64,000 bases of DNA. Origin: Prevotellaceae bacterium. Its GTDB lineage: Bacteria > Bacteroidota > Bacteroidia > Bacteroidales > Paludibacteraceae. Position numbers and translations under genes: made by a program. This document shows positions 1 through 9,919 of this stretch, piece after piece. How positions within the stretch are numbered: position 1 is the first letter of the stretch; each line of letters opens with the position of its first letter. The notes under the pieces were generated by a model, which had not been told where the DNA came from, ran no database searches, and saw nothing but the letters and a program-made list of their open reading frames with translations. Location: positions 1-64,000 of the forward strand of contig JAISYF010000082.1 in NCBI GenBank assembly GCA_031270065.1, written 5' to 3'.

Positions 1-382
1 ACCCTGCACTGCACTTCGCTACGCTGCGTTTGTGCAGGGTTATGAAAGTAACGCCCTATCGGGCGAAAACTACAAATATTGATTGTTAGCAAGTTGTGAT
101 AATTGCGAAAGTTAAATAAGTTAAATTTTAGAGGTCCCATTATTATTTTTTCAGCACATTCTGTTTTATGTAAAAATTTAGCAAAAAAATATTTGTAATT
201 TTTATTTGTTTTTTAGATGTTTTTATATTAATTTTGCAAAGTGAGATTTTTATCTCATAATTGAATTATATAAAATTGTTTAAAAGAAAAGTCTTTTTGT
301 GAAAAAGGGCTTTTTTTGTACGCAAAAAAAGAGCAAACACAATAAATGTTTGCTCTAAAAATCTGTTTTTCCGCAAAAATAA

Positions 383-1360
383 TTACTTTTTGTTTGTTTC
401 TGTTGCTGATGGTTTGCCGATAGAATCGCGCATTGTGGTGTCCGCCTCAATGTTTTTCATTCGGTAATAATCCATTATGCCGAGATTGCCGCTTTTAAAC
501 GCCTCAGCCATTGCCAAAGGCACTTCTGCCTCCGCCTCAATAACTTTTGCGCGGGCTTCTTGCGCGTTGGCTTTCATTTCCTGTTCGAGCGCGATAGCCA
601 TTGCGCGGCGTTCCTCTGCACGAGCCTGAGCGATGTTTTTGTCCGCCTCCGCCTGGTCCATTTGCAAGTTTGCGCCGATATTTTTGCCAACATCAACGTC
701 AGCAATGTCGATTGACAAAATTTCAAACGCTGTGCCAGCATCAAGTCCTTTTGACAGCACAAGTTTTGAAATAGAATCGGGGTTTTCAAGCACCAATTTG
801 TGCGATGCAGACGAGCCGATTGACGACACAATGCCCTCGCCGACACGCGCCAAAACTGTTTCTTCTCCCGCTCCGCCGACTAACTGTCGAATGTTGGCGC
901 GGACAGTTACGCGAGCCTTTGCCAAAAGTTGAATGCCGTCTTTTGCTACCGAAGTAACAATCGGCGTGTCAATAACTTTCGGATTTACGGACATTTGCAC
1001 TGCATCAAGCACATTTCTGCCCGCAAGGTCAATGGCAGTCGCCATTTTGAACGGCAATTCAATGTTTGCCTTAACAGCAGAAACCAGCGCGTCAATAACG
1101 TTTTTAACGTGTCCGCCTGCGAGATAATGCGCTTCCAAATCATCGCGCTTAATGTCCTGCAAACCCGCTTTGTGCGCCTCTACCATTGCATTTACAATAA
1201 CGTAAGGAGGCACTTTTCTTAATCTCATAAAGAAAAGTTGCACCAGCGAAATACGAACTCCCGATGCCTGCGCATTTATCCACAAACCAACGGGAACGTA
1301 ATAAAAGAAAAAAATCAGTAGAAATAAGACAATAATTCCTATTCCGATAAGTCCTGTCAT
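383..1360 (-). CDS. floA: Flotillin-like SPFH-family protein FloA
   Basis: 325 aa ORF; N-terminal membrane segment followed by [32 protein letters not shown] and an [21 protein letters not shown] coiled coil, typical of FloA. Confidence 0.93.
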   Translation of the reverse strand: MTGLIGIGIIVLFLLIFFFYYVPVGLWINAQASGVRISLVQLFFMRLRKVPPYVIVNAMVEAHKAGLQDIKRDDLEAHYLAGGHVKNVIDALVSAVKANIELPFKMATAIDLAGRNVLDAVQMSVNPKVIDTPIVTSVAKDGIQLLAKARVTVRANIRQLVGGAGEETVLARVGEGIVSSIGSSASHKLVLENPDSISKLVLSKGLDAGTAFEILSIDIADVDVGKNIGANLQMDQAEADKNIAQARAEERRAMAIALEQEMKANAQEARAKVIEAEAEVPLAMAEAFKSGNLGIMDYYRMKNIEADTTMRDSIGKPSATETNKK

Positions 1361-1483
1361 AGTTTTTTTGTTTTAAATGATTAAAAAAAATTTCTGCAAA
1401 GGTAATAATAATTTACGATTTACAATTTATAATTTATGTTTTTTTTGCATATTTCAAAAAAACAGGTAAGCCTACATTTAATT

Positions 1484-1585
1484 TAATTTGAAAATTTGAG
1501 GATTTGAAAATTTGAAAATACAATTTGAGGATTTGAATATTTTGGGATTTTAATTTCAAATCCTCAAATTTTCAAATTAATAATT
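1484..1585. repeat. Octamer repeat block (inverted arms)
   Basis: atttgaaaatttgaggatttgaaaatttgaaaatacaatttgaggatttgaatattttgggattttaatttcaaatcctcaaattttcaaatt. Confidence 0.88.
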
Positions 1586-1647
1586 AATTGTCAAGTTTAT
1601 AAAATAAGTAGAAAAGAGGTTTTAAACAATGATTTTTCAAAGTTTTT

Positions 1648-1709
1648 ATAAAAAAAGCCGCTTGCGCGGCTCCGTGATAATGAGATTGACATGTTATATC
1701 GTTCTCCAC
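1648..1709 (-). ncRNA. Candidate small non-coding RNA with its own promoter and intrinsic terminator
   Basis: Minus strand: TTTG (1745-1742), 20 nt, TACTTTTG (1721-1714), about 50 nt of sequence, then GCCGC-gcaa-GCGGC hairpin (1670-1657) and a T run. Confidence 0.45.
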
Positions 1710-1779
1710 GCCGCAAAAGTACAACAATATTTTCATACTACCAAACATTTTTATAAAAAAGTGATAAAAAAATTTCATT

Positions 1780-1822
1780 TTTGCCAAACAAAATAAAATC
1801 TGGTTTTATTTTTGGTGGCAAA
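1780..1822. repeat. Imperfect 43-nt hairpin
   Basis: TTTGCCA aaCAAAATAAAA ... TTTTATTTTTGg TGGCAAA. Confidence 0.5.
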
Positions 1823-2243
1823 CCAATAAATAAAAAAGTGCAAAAAATTCTTATTATAAAAGGTAAAAACGTTGTTTCGCTAACAAGAAAACAGGTTGAA
1901 AAAGGGCGAACACACTCTCCCCTACCCTTGTCTTTCCATAGCGGTAATAAAAAAAACGCGACACACACATTAGCCCTTACGCATTGGGCTACACATCTAT
2001 TCTCCTTTTTAGGAAAACCGTTGTCAAATTCTACTGCGCCGCAGAGTTGAAAACCCGATATATGCGCAGTCCAATTGTGTGAGCGTTGGGAGATAATTAA
2101 AAATCAGCGTATCTTTGTAGTATAATTTTTGCGCAATTTATTTTCTATAAAAACAAAAAAAATTGTACCTTTGTGCTTTAAAAAAGTCATAACTATTTTT
2201 ATGTGCAAACAACTTATCACTATTAACTAATCACTAATTATCT

Positions 2244-3176
2244 ATGAAGTACATCAAACTTTCAAACACAGATTTAAGCGTATCAAACATCATTATGGGC
2301 AATATGCGCTTGAACGAACTGTCGAAAAACGAGGCGGAAATTCTTATCAAAACCGCACTCGACAATGGCATCAACTTTTTTGACCACGCTGACGTATATG
2401 GCAGCGGCGAATGTGAAACACTTTTTGCGCAGGCAATCGGTATGAACCCAACAATCCGCGAAAAAATGCTGCTGCAAGGCAAATGCGGTATCGTAAAAAA
2501 GAACGGTTTTGCATATTTCGATTTTTCAAAAGAGTATATTCTGTATGCAACCGACCAAATTCTCAAACGGTTGAATACCGAATATCTTGACACACTGCTT
2601 TTGCACAGACCAGACTCTTTGGTTGAGCCAGAGGAGGTTGCAGAGGCGTTTGATATTTTGCAAAAAAGTGGAAAAGTGCGCCATTTTGGAGTATCAAATC
2701 AAAATCCTTCGCAAATTCGTTTCTTACAAAGGTCTGTAAATCAGAAACTTGTAGCGAACCAACTGCAATTTAGCGTTGCGCACTCGCTTATGGTTGATGT
2801 CGGCTTAACAGTGAATATGACCATTCCACAGAGCGTTAGTCGCGAGGGCGGAATTTTGGATTATTGCCGCGAAAACAACATCACAATTCAAGCGTGGTCG
2901 CCGCTGCAAAAAGGTTTCTTCGAGGGAACTTTTATCGGAGACAAAGGCAAATATGCCAAACTCAATGAAACGCTTGAACGCATCGGAAAAAAATACAGTG
3001 TGCCAGCGGCAACCATCGCAATCGCGTGGATTACGCGCCACCCTGCTAATATTCAGGTAGTTACAGGCACTATCAGTCCAAAACATCTGACAGAGGCGTG
3101 CCTCGCAAGCGAACTGCGCCTCGAAAAAGAGGAATGGTACGAAATTTATGCAGCAGCAGGGAATATGATACCATAA
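2244..3176 (+). CDS. Aldo/keto reductase family oxidoreductase
   Basis: 310 aa; FFDHADVYGSGECE, LLLHRPDSLVEPEEVAEAF and HFGVSNQNPSQI motifs. Confidence 0.93.
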   Translation: MKYIKLSNTDLSVSNIIMGNMRLNELSKNEAEILIKTALDNGINFFDHADVYGSGECETLFAQAIGMNPTIREKMLLQGKCGIVKKNGFAYFDFSKEYILYATDQILKRLNTEYLDTLLLHRPDSLVEPEEVAEAFDILQKSGKVRHFGVSNQNPSQIRFLQRSVNQKLVANQLQFSVAHSLMVDVGLTVNMTIPQSVSREGGILDYCRENNITIQAWSPLQKGFFEGTFIGDKGKYAKLNETLERIGKKYSVPAATIAIAWITRHPANIQVVTGTISPKHLTEACLASELRLEKEEWYEIYAAAGNMIP

Positions 3177-3205
3177 AATTAAGAATTAAGAATTAAGAAT
3201 TAAAA

Positions 3206-3241
3206 GTTAAAAGTTAGGGCGGTTTTGTCCTAACTTTTAAC
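3206..3241. terminator. Bidirectional hairpin between convergent genes
   Basis: Perfect 13-bp inverted repeat GTTAAAAGTTAGG-(10 nt)-CCTAACTTTTAAC between the aldo/keto reductase and the metG C-terminal ORF. Confidence 0.6.
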
Positions 3242-3243
3242 TT

Positions 3244-3762
3244 TTATCCTATATTCACACCATCTTGCACTTTTCTTTGCGGCTCTATCAAAACGAGTTT
3301 TCCGTCTGCGTTTTCCGCGCTTAAAATCATTCCTTCACTATCTATTCCTCGCAATTTTCGCGGGGCGAAGTTGGCGATAAAACAGACCTGCTTGCCAACC
3401 AACTCGGCGGGGTTGGGATAACTCTGCGCGATGCCCGAAAGAATGGTGCGTCCGCCGTTGCCATCAGCAATTTTGAACTGCAAAAGGTTGTCCGCTTTCG
3501 GTACTTTTTGGCACTCTAAAATCGTTCCCACGCGAATATCAATTTTAGAAAAATTATCAAAATCAACGATATTTTTCATCTCTTTCGGTTGAAAATTTTT
3601 CAATTCATTTTCTTTTTTAATTTGTTTCAAACGCTCAATTTGCGCATTAATCTGCTCGTCTTCAATCTTTTGGAAAAGAATTTCTGGCGTGCCGAGCACA
3701 TGTCCTGCGGGAAGTATATCAGCGCGACCAAAGTCGTCCCAAGTTAAATTTTTATCTGTCAT
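3244..3762 (-). CDS. metG: Methionyl-tRNA synthetase C-terminal linker plus tRNA-binding (OB-fold) domain, separate ORF
   Basis: 172 aa; DFDNFSKIDIRVGTILECQKVPKADNLLQFKIADG...GKQVCFIANFAPRKLRGIDSEGMILSAEN, usually the C-terminus of the fused MetRS. Confidence 0.88.
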   Translation of the reverse strand: MTDKNLTWDDFGRADILPAGHVLGTPEILFQKIEDEQINAQIERLKQIKKENELKNFQPKEMKNIVDFDNFSKIDIRVGTILECQKVPKADNLLQFKIADGNGGRTILSGIAQSYPNPAELVGKQVCFIANFAPRKLRGIDSEGMILSAENADGKLVLIEPQRKVQDGVNIG

Positions 3763-4103
3763 ATATTTGTATTAAAAAAAATTATCACAAAAAAATATCT
3801 TTACAAAAAACCAACAAAATTATAAAATAATTATAAATTATGATTTTTTTTTACAGTATACATTCAACCATTTAAAAACGAATATTTGCTTTAAAAAAAT
3901 TACACTATTTCCAATACTCCATCGTCTTTGGTGGCAAGTATTGGCATAAGCGGGAATAACTTTAATAAACAGTTCTCTTTGCGCAGGGCTTGCCAAACCG
4001 AATATTCGGATTAACAGAAATGTATGAAAATAGATTTTTTATATAAATTTTTCTCGTTTAAATTTGTTGCAAAGGTAATAAAAATTTATCAAATATAAAA
4101 TTT

Positions 4104-5642
4104 CTATAAATTCAGCATTTTCCTCAACTTCGCACTCGAAAACGGCAAAAACGGCTCAAAAGCGATGCTCAGATTTGCGCAAAGTTGCAACGAAACATTT
4201 AAAATTGTGCCGACACGCGCCATATCTGTTTGCGCCAATTTCCAAGGTTCTGTGTCGGCAAGGTATTTGTTGCCAACACGAGCAAGGTTCATCGCCTCTT
4301 TCAACGCCTCGCGGAAATGATAATTTTCTAAATGATTTTCAATTTTCAATTTTCCATTTTCAATTTCCGCAAAAACTTCTTTGTCGTATTCTGTAAATTC
4401 TTGACGTTCAGGCACAATGCCATTGAAATATTTTTGCGTAAGCACCAATGTGCGATTAACAAAATTTCCGTAAATCGCCACAAGTTCCGAGTTGTTCCGC
4501 GCCTGAAAATCTTTCCAAGTAAAGTCGTTGTCCTTTGTTTCGGGCGCATTTGCCGTAAGAACATAGCGCAAAATGTCTTGTTTTTCGGGAAAATCTGCAA
4601 GATATTCGTGCAGCCAAACCGCCCAATTTTTTGAAGTGGAAATTTTGTTGCTTTCGAGGTTTAAGAACTCATTTGCAGGCACATTGTCGGGTAAAATATA
4701 ACTGCCATCCGCTTTCAACATTGACGGAAAAACGATGCAGTGAAACACAATATTATCTTTACCGATAAAATGCACGAGTTTTGTTTCGGAATTTTTCCAC
4801 CAAAGTTCCCAATCGTTGGGGCGAATTTCCTTTGTGTTTGAAATATAACCAATCGGCGCGTCAAACCAAACATACAGCACTTTGCCCTCTGCATCGGGTA
4901 TTGGCAGCGGTATTCCCCAATTCAAATCGCGCGAAACGGCTCTCGGCTGCAAGCCCATATCAAGCCAACTTTTGCACTGCCCATAAACGTTTGATTTCCA
5001 CTCGGCATGCTCTTTTAAAATCCATTTTTCAAGCCAGTTTTGGTAATTTTCAAGCGGCAAATACCAATGTTTTGTTTCCTTTAAAACAGGCTTTGAGCCG
5101 CTAATCGCCGACTTCGGCTCAATCAAGTCAAGCGGACTTAACGAAGTGCCGCACGCCTCGCACTGGTCGCCGTAAGCATTCGGATTTTTACAGTGCGGGC
5201 AAGTCCCTGTAATGTATCTGTCAGCGAGAAATTGCTTTACCTGCTCGTCATAATATTGCTCTGACGTTTTTTCGATAAAACAGTCCTTTTCATAGAGTTT
5301 TTTGAAAAAATCCGATGCCGTTTCGTAGTGAATTTTAGATGTTGTACGCGAATACACATCAAAAGAAATGCCAAAATCCTCAAACGATTTTTTGATTAAA
5401 TTATGAAATTTATCAACCACATCTTGCGGCGTTATTCCCTCTTTTTTTGCGGCGATAGTAATCGGGACTCCGTGTTCGTCGCTGCCGCCGACAAACAGCA
5501 CTTCGCGTTTTTTTAGCCGCAAGTACCGCACATAAATATCGGCAGGCACATACACCCCCGCCAAATGCCCAATATGAACGGGACCATTCGCATACGGCAA
5601 GGCAGTGGTTACCAAAGTTCGTTTGTATCCTTTTTCTGTCAT
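4104..5642 (-). CDS. metG: Methionyl-tRNA synthetase catalytic and anticodon-binding portion
   Basis: 512 aa; [32 protein letters not shown], zinc-binding [19 protein letters not shown], ends at [18 protein letters not shown]. Confidence 0.95.
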   Translation of the reverse strand: MTEKGYKRTLVTTALPYANGPVHIGHLAGVYVPADIYVRYLRLKKREVLFVGGSDEHGVPITIAAKKEGITPQDVVDKFHNLIKKSFEDFGISFDVYSRTTSKIHYETASDFFKKLYEKDCFIEKTSEQYYDEQVKQFLADRYITGTCPHCKNPNAYGDQCEACGTSLSPLDLIEPKSAISGSKPVLKETKHWYLPLENYQNWLEKWILKEHAEWKSNVYGQCKSWLDMGLQPRAVSRDLNWGIPLPIPDAEGKVLYVWFDAPIGYISNTKEIRPNDWELWWKNSETKLVHFIGKDNIVFHCIVFPSMLKADGSYILPDNVPANEFLNLESNKISTSKNWAVWLHEYLADFPEKQDILRYVLTANAPETKDNDFTWKDFQARNNSELVAIYGNFVNRTLVLTQKYFNGIVPERQEFTEYDKEVFAEIENGKLKIENHLENYHFREALKEAMNLARVGNKYLADTEPWKLAQTDMARVGTILNVSLQLCANLSIAFEPFLPFSSAKLRKMLNL

Positions 5643-6319
5643 TTTTCTATATTTTTTTCTTTTTTATAATCAATTATTTAATAAAAATTCTAATATTTCT
5701 TTGAGAAAATGCAAAATTACAATTTTTTTACAAAATAAAAAAACGCCATATTTTACGGCATATTTTTATTTTGTAGAGATTATGAATTTGATGGGGATAT
5801 GGGCTGTATCGTTCTATCTTTTATAATTTTTATACACTATGTAATTGACTGTTTTTGGGGATTAGTCGGTTAATAAAGTCACCGAAGACTATTGCAAAAA
5901 ATGGCGCGCTTACAAAGTCATAACTTAAAAATGTTTTAGAATTAATATCACAATGCCCTAATATTTTTATTGCTATGGCAATGATTGACAGCAATGATAA
6001 AATTTGCGAATTGCACAAAATCAAACCGATTAAAAAATTTATAAATGATTTAATTTCAAGAGTTTAACAATGAAAACAATAAAAAATTTTGCAACGGCAG
6101 ATATTTCAGAATTTGTGTCAAAACTCAACGAGCCAAACCCTGAAAAGCAAGAAAAAAACCGCAACCACAGTAACAAAAATCGCGTCAACTGCTGCTAAAA
6201 AACTTGTTTTGACAGCTTCCTCCATCAGTAGTGAAATATTTTGTGCAAAAAATATGTGATTTATTTAGAATTTGTATCTTTGCACCGTTAATTAAAATTA
6301 CTAAATAACGTAATGAATT

Positions 6320-6529
6320 ATGGCAACTGTAACATTAAATTATGATGCTCGTAATAAAAACGCTTTAACAACGTTAAACTATATATTAGCAATGGGACTT
6401 TTTAATATAGCACAAAGCCCTATTGTTGATAATTTAACACCATTTGAAAAATCTTTGCAAGATGTAAAAAATGGACGTGTTAAGCGAATAAAAAACGTAA
6501 ATAATGCAATTAATGAAATTTTGCAATGA
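6320..6529 (+). CDS. Small antitoxin-like hypothetical protein
   Basis: 69 aa MATVTLNYDARNKNAL...LTPFEKSLQDVKNGRVKRIKNVNNAINEIL; resembles small Bacteroidetes antitoxin-like proteins; ATGA overlap with the next ORF. Confidence 0.5.
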   Translation: MATVTLNYDARNKNALTTLNYILAMGLFNIAQSPIVDNLTPFEKSLQDVKNGRVKRIKNVNNAINEILQ

Positions 6530-6759
6530 AAAAAGACATTGGAAAAGTTATACCACAAGACATATTTTTGTATGAAATTGATTTTTTTACAATCGGTTTT
6601 ATTCGTACCTGTTTGCGTTTTAGAATCGGTGTTTGCGGGTGCAAGGCACAATATTCTATAATCCATCTGCTCTTATTTTGTTTGAGAACGGCGAGCAAGG
6701 AACTATTATTCGGTTGGGATTTTTCGTATATAAACTTTTTTAGCATATTATTTTTTTGA
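6526..6759 (+). pseudogene. Short downstream ORF, possibly a frameshifted partner gene
   Basis: 77 aa frame of low plausibility; an alternative frame near its end reads TIFYNPSALILFENGEQGTIIRLGFFVYKLF. Confidence 0.3.
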
Positions 6760-6841
6760 ATAATACACTAAAAAAAATCTGTTGCGTTTTTTTGTGTTTT
6801 TACTAAAAAATTGCTTTAACTTGTTGATTATCAATATTTTG

Positions 6842-6914
6842 TGTCCCCGCAGGGACTCGAACCCTGGACCCAATGATTAAGAGTCATTTGCTCTACCAAC
6901 TGAGCTACGGAGAC
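6842..6914 (-). tRNA. tRNA-Lys (anticodon CTT)
   Basis: Reverse complement GTCTCCGTAGCTCAGTTGGTAGAGCAAATGACTCTTAATCATTGGGTCCAGGGTTCGAACCCTGCGGGGACA folds as a cloverleaf; anticodon loop CTCTTAA. Confidence 0.95.
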
Positions 6915-6951
6915 TTTTTCTTAAAAAAACGGCTGCAAAGTTACAAAAAAA

Positions 6952-8085
6952 TCAGCAATCTGCAATGATTTTTAAAAAATTTTCTGAAATATGGTTAAGT
7001 TGCTCATTATCAAGTTCTGTGTGCATCGGCAATGACGCTACGCACTGCGATAAATGCTCAGAAACAGGAAAATCGCCTGCCTTATAACGCGCATCTTGAT
7101 ACGCTTTTTGCAAATGCAGCGGAATTGGGTAGTAAATCATCGCAGGAATGCCCCTTTCTTTCAAATTTTCAATCAATTTTTCACGATTTACATCAACAAG
7201 TTTCAAAGTATATTGATGAAACGAATGTGTTGAAAATGAGGAAGTTACAGGAGTAATCACTTTTTTACAATCTTTAAATTTTTCGTTGTAAAAATGCGCT
7301 GCATTTTGGCGAGATTTTACATAATTGTCCAAATGCGGAAGTTTTGCTTCTAAAACCGCCGCCTGAATACTGTCTAAACGCGAATTTACCCCGATTATAT
7401 CGTGGTAGTAACGAATTTTCATACCGTGATTTGCAATCATTGTGATTTTTTCCGCCAAAACATCATTGTTGGTAAAAATCGCGCCGCCGTCGCCATAGCA
7501 GCCGAGATTTTTTGACGGAAAAAACGATGTGCAGCCAATATCGCCAATCGTGCCTGAGTGTTTCGCCTCACCATTTTCAAAAATATAGTGCGAACCCATT
7601 GATTGACAGGCATCTTCCACCACAAAAAGATTGTGTTTGCGGGCAATTTTCAGAATTTCCTCCATATTTGCGTTTTGCCCAAAAAGATGCACAGGCACAA
7701 TCGCCTTTGTTTTTGGCGTGATTGCTTTCTCAACTTCCTGAGTATCAATGCAAAAGGTGTCAAAATCCACATCAACCACCACAGGAGTCAAGCCCAAAAG
7801 CGCAACAACTTCAGCAGTAGCAATAAACGTAAAAGTGGGTGTAATAACCTCGTCTCCCGCCTTTAAACCGAGCGACATCAGGGCAATTTGCAGCGCATCC
7901 GTGCCGTTTGCCACAGGGATAACGTGCTTTACGTCTAAATATTTTTCGAGATTACGCTGAAAATCAACCACTTTTCCACCTTTCACAAACGAACTTGTTT
8001 CGATAACAGAGAAAATGCCGTTGTCTATTTCCTGCTTTATTTTGAGGTATTGGCTGTGTAAATCAACCATTTGAATAGATTTCAT
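6952..8085 (-). CDS. DegT/DnrJ/EryC1/StrS family sugar aminotransferase
   Basis: 377 aa; VANGTDALQIALMSLGLKAGDEVITPTFTFIATAEV, VEDACQSMGSHY, TSFFPSKNLGCYGDGGA. Confidence 0.95.
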   Translation of the reverse strand: MKSIQMVDLHSQYLKIKQEIDNGIFSVIETSSFVKGGKVVDFQRNLEKYLDVKHVIPVANGTDALQIALMSLGLKAGDEVITPTFTFIATAEVVALLGLTPVVVDVDFDTFCIDTQEVEKAITPKTKAIVPVHLFGQNANMEEILKIARKHNLFVVEDACQSMGSHYIFENGEAKHSGTIGDIGCTSFFPSKNLGCYGDGGAIFTNNDVLAEKITMIANHGMKIRYYHDIIGVNSRLDSIQAAVLEAKLPHLDNYVKSRQNAAHFYNEKFKDCKKVITPVTSSFSTHSFHQYTLKLVDVNREKLIENLKERGIPAMIYYPIPLHLQKAYQDARYKAGDFPVSEHLSQCVASLPMHTELDNEQLNHISENFLKIIADC

Positions 8086-8228
8086 ATCAAGTTTTTTAAA
8101 AAAAATTCAAATGCAAAAGTAATTATAAATTACGGTTTACAAATTACGAATTATGTTTTTTTTTGAACAATTTTTAAATTATACATTTTTTAACAACCTG
8201 TGTTTAATTACTTGCATCTTAGGTCTAA

Positions 8229-9227
8229 TTAAATTTCGCGAACATTAAAAACGGGCGTGCTAATTTGCTCTTTTAGAGCGGTTTGCAGTTTTTGAGAGTT
8301 TAAAATAATTCCTTGCGGCGAAGTTGGATTTACAGTTACGGCGATAAGATTGGTGCGGTGCAAAACGAGGATTTTTCCGCCTTTTTTTGTGAAAATATTG
8401 TAGATTTGCAGTGAAAAAAAGAGTTTTGTAAAATCTTTTGCAATTAAAGTAAAATTTTTTACATTTCTATGCAACATCAAGAAATTCAGCAACTTATCAC
8501 TGATTGCGCCGCTGCAAAAAATCGTTTTGCAATTTTCAATATTTTCATTCGGTTTTTTCAGCAAAAGCGAGGATTTTGTCTGTAAATCAATCACTTGCAT
8601 TTTGTTGTCAATGCACCAAAGCCCAGAATTTATTTTTAAAAGAATGTTTTTAATGTTTTCCTCAACTGTTTCGAGTGAAATCATCGAGCAGACAAATTTT
8701 GTTTTGCGCGTAAGTTGTTCAATATCAGGCGAATATGCTGCGCCTGTTGCCAAAATCATTGCTTCAGTAACTGCGGGCGAGGCAAGCGACAGACGCGATG
8801 TTGCGCCGTCTATCATTGTGATTTCCGCTCCAAAATCTGAAAATTGCGCAATAAGTTTTTTCAGCGTTTCGGTGTTGGTTGCGCCCGACAAAATCACTTT
8901 GCCCCTTGTTTGTGCCTGCGCAATAACGATTTTACCCAAAACAGTATCTAAATTGCTAATTTGCAAGATTTTAGCATCAAAAGTCTTTTGCTTGAAAAAT
9001 TTTTCGACAGTGGCAAAAATCATTCCCTCGTAAATTGTAATTTCGGGTTTTTGAGTGCCGAAAACTTGGTCTATTTGTTCGCCGTCAAGTCCGATAGACG
9101 TTACCGCAACACGCTTTCCAACTTCTTGGAGTTTGGAAAGAATGTAGTTGAGCGTTTCGGTTTTGCCTGTATTTTTGGCAATTCCCACAACGGAAACAGA
9201 GCGGTATTTTAAAATATTTTCTAACAC
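8229..9227 (-). CDS. P-loop NTPase-like protein, probably related to lysine 5,6-aminomutase reactivase subunit KamB
   Basis: 332 aa; VVGIAKNTGKTETLNYIL P-loop at the N-terminus and SRLSLASPAVTEAMILATGAAYSP; KamB assignment is from recalled similarity only. Confidence 0.55.
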   Translation of the reverse strand: MLENILKYRSVSVVGIAKNTGKTETLNYILSKLQEVGKRVAVTSIGLDGEQIDQVFGTQKPEITIYEGMIFATVEKFFKQKTFDAKILQISNLDTVLGKIVIAQAQTRGKVILSGATNTETLKKLIAQFSDFGAEITMIDGATSRLSLASPAVTEAMILATGAAYSPDIEQLTRKTKFVCSMISLETVEENIKNILLKINSGLWCIDNKMQVIDLQTKSSLLLKKPNENIENCKTIFCSGAISDKLLNFLMLHRNVKNFTLIAKDFTKLFFSLQIYNIFTKKGGKILVLHRTNLIAVTVNPTSPQGIILNSQKLQTALKEQISTPVFNVREI

Positions 9228-9262
9228 GTTTTGGATTTTTTTTGTGCAAAGATACGAAATAA

Positions 9263-9366
9263 TTATTAATTTGAAAATTTGAGGATTTGAAAATACAAAA
9301 ATACAATTTGAAAATTTGAAAATTTTGGGATTTTAATTTCAAATCCTCAAATTTTCAAATTAATTA
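9263..9366. repeat. Octamer repeat block (inverted arms)
   Basis: Near-identical organisation to 1484-1585, with the TTTTGGGATTTTAATTTC centre. Confidence 0.88.
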
Positions 9367-9409
9367 TTATGTGTTTGTGTATAATTGAAAATTTTATGCT
9401 ACCTTTGCA
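9367..9409 (+). promoter_or_regulatory. Conserved 43-bp promoter motif, copy A (upstream of ridA)
   Basis: TTATGTGTTTGTGTATAATTGAAAATTTTATGCTACCTTTGCA with TAnnTTTG -7 box. Confidence 0.75.
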
Positions 9410-9526
9410 CCGCAAAAATTTTTAGAAAAAATAAAACACACACAATTAAAAGTAGAAAGTACGGGATACCTCAACTTTCATCTTTTATTTGTGCGGTTAG
9501 TAGTTAAAAATAAATTTAAAATTATA

Positions 9527-9901
9527 ATGAAAACAGTTATTAACAGCAAAAATGCGCCGCAAGCGATTGGACCATATTCGCAGGCGATTGAAACAAACGG
9601 CACGCTCTATATTTCGGGGCAACTGCCTGTAAATCCGACAGATAACACCGTACCTGAAACTATTGAGGAGCAAGTTGAACAGTGCTTTGCAAACATCGGC
9701 GCGATACTGAAAGAGGCTGGTTACGGTTTTGAAAATGTAGTAAAATCGGTGGTTTTGCTTGATGATTTGGCAAATTTCGCAGCAATGAACGCAATTTACG
9801 CAAAGTATTACACAGAAAAAATGCCCGCAAGGCTCTGTTATCAGGTGAGCAAACTGCCGATGGGCGTAAAAGTGGAAATCGAAACAACTGCCGTAAAATA
9901 A
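9527..9901 (+). CDS. ridA: RidA family protein (2-iminobutanoate/2-iminopropanoate deaminase)
   Basis: MKTVINSKNAPQAIGPYSQAIETNGTLYISGQLPVNP...YAKYYTEKMPARLCYQVSKLPMGVKVEIETTA; internal Met used as start. Confidence 0.93.
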   Translation: MKTVINSKNAPQAIGPYSQAIETNGTLYISGQLPVNPTDNTVPETIEEQVEQCFANIGAILKEAGYGFENVVKSVVLLDDLANFAAMNAIYAKYYTEKMPARLCYQVSKLPMGVKVEIETTAVK

Positions 9902-9919
9902 TTGATTGTCTTTTTGACA

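Noticed and set aside
1584-2050. ORFs 1584-1787 (-), 1738-1968 (-) and 1781-2050 (+)
   Set aside because: Low-complexity Phe/Leu/Lys-rich translations of AT-rich intergenic DNA; they overlap the sRNA and hairpin signals and show no recognisable family.
4321-4370. aattttcaattttcaattttcc repeat inside metG, encoding ENGKLKIEN
   Set aside because: Looks like the intergenic repeats, but it aligns within the normal MetRS length and stays in frame, so it is not treated as an insertion.
5830-6024. 64-aa minus-strand ORF and short plus-strand ORFs (e.g. MKTIKNFATADISEFVSKLNEPNPEKQEKNR near 6070)
   Set aside because: Too short, no recognised homology; probably debris or chance ORFs, so not called as genes.
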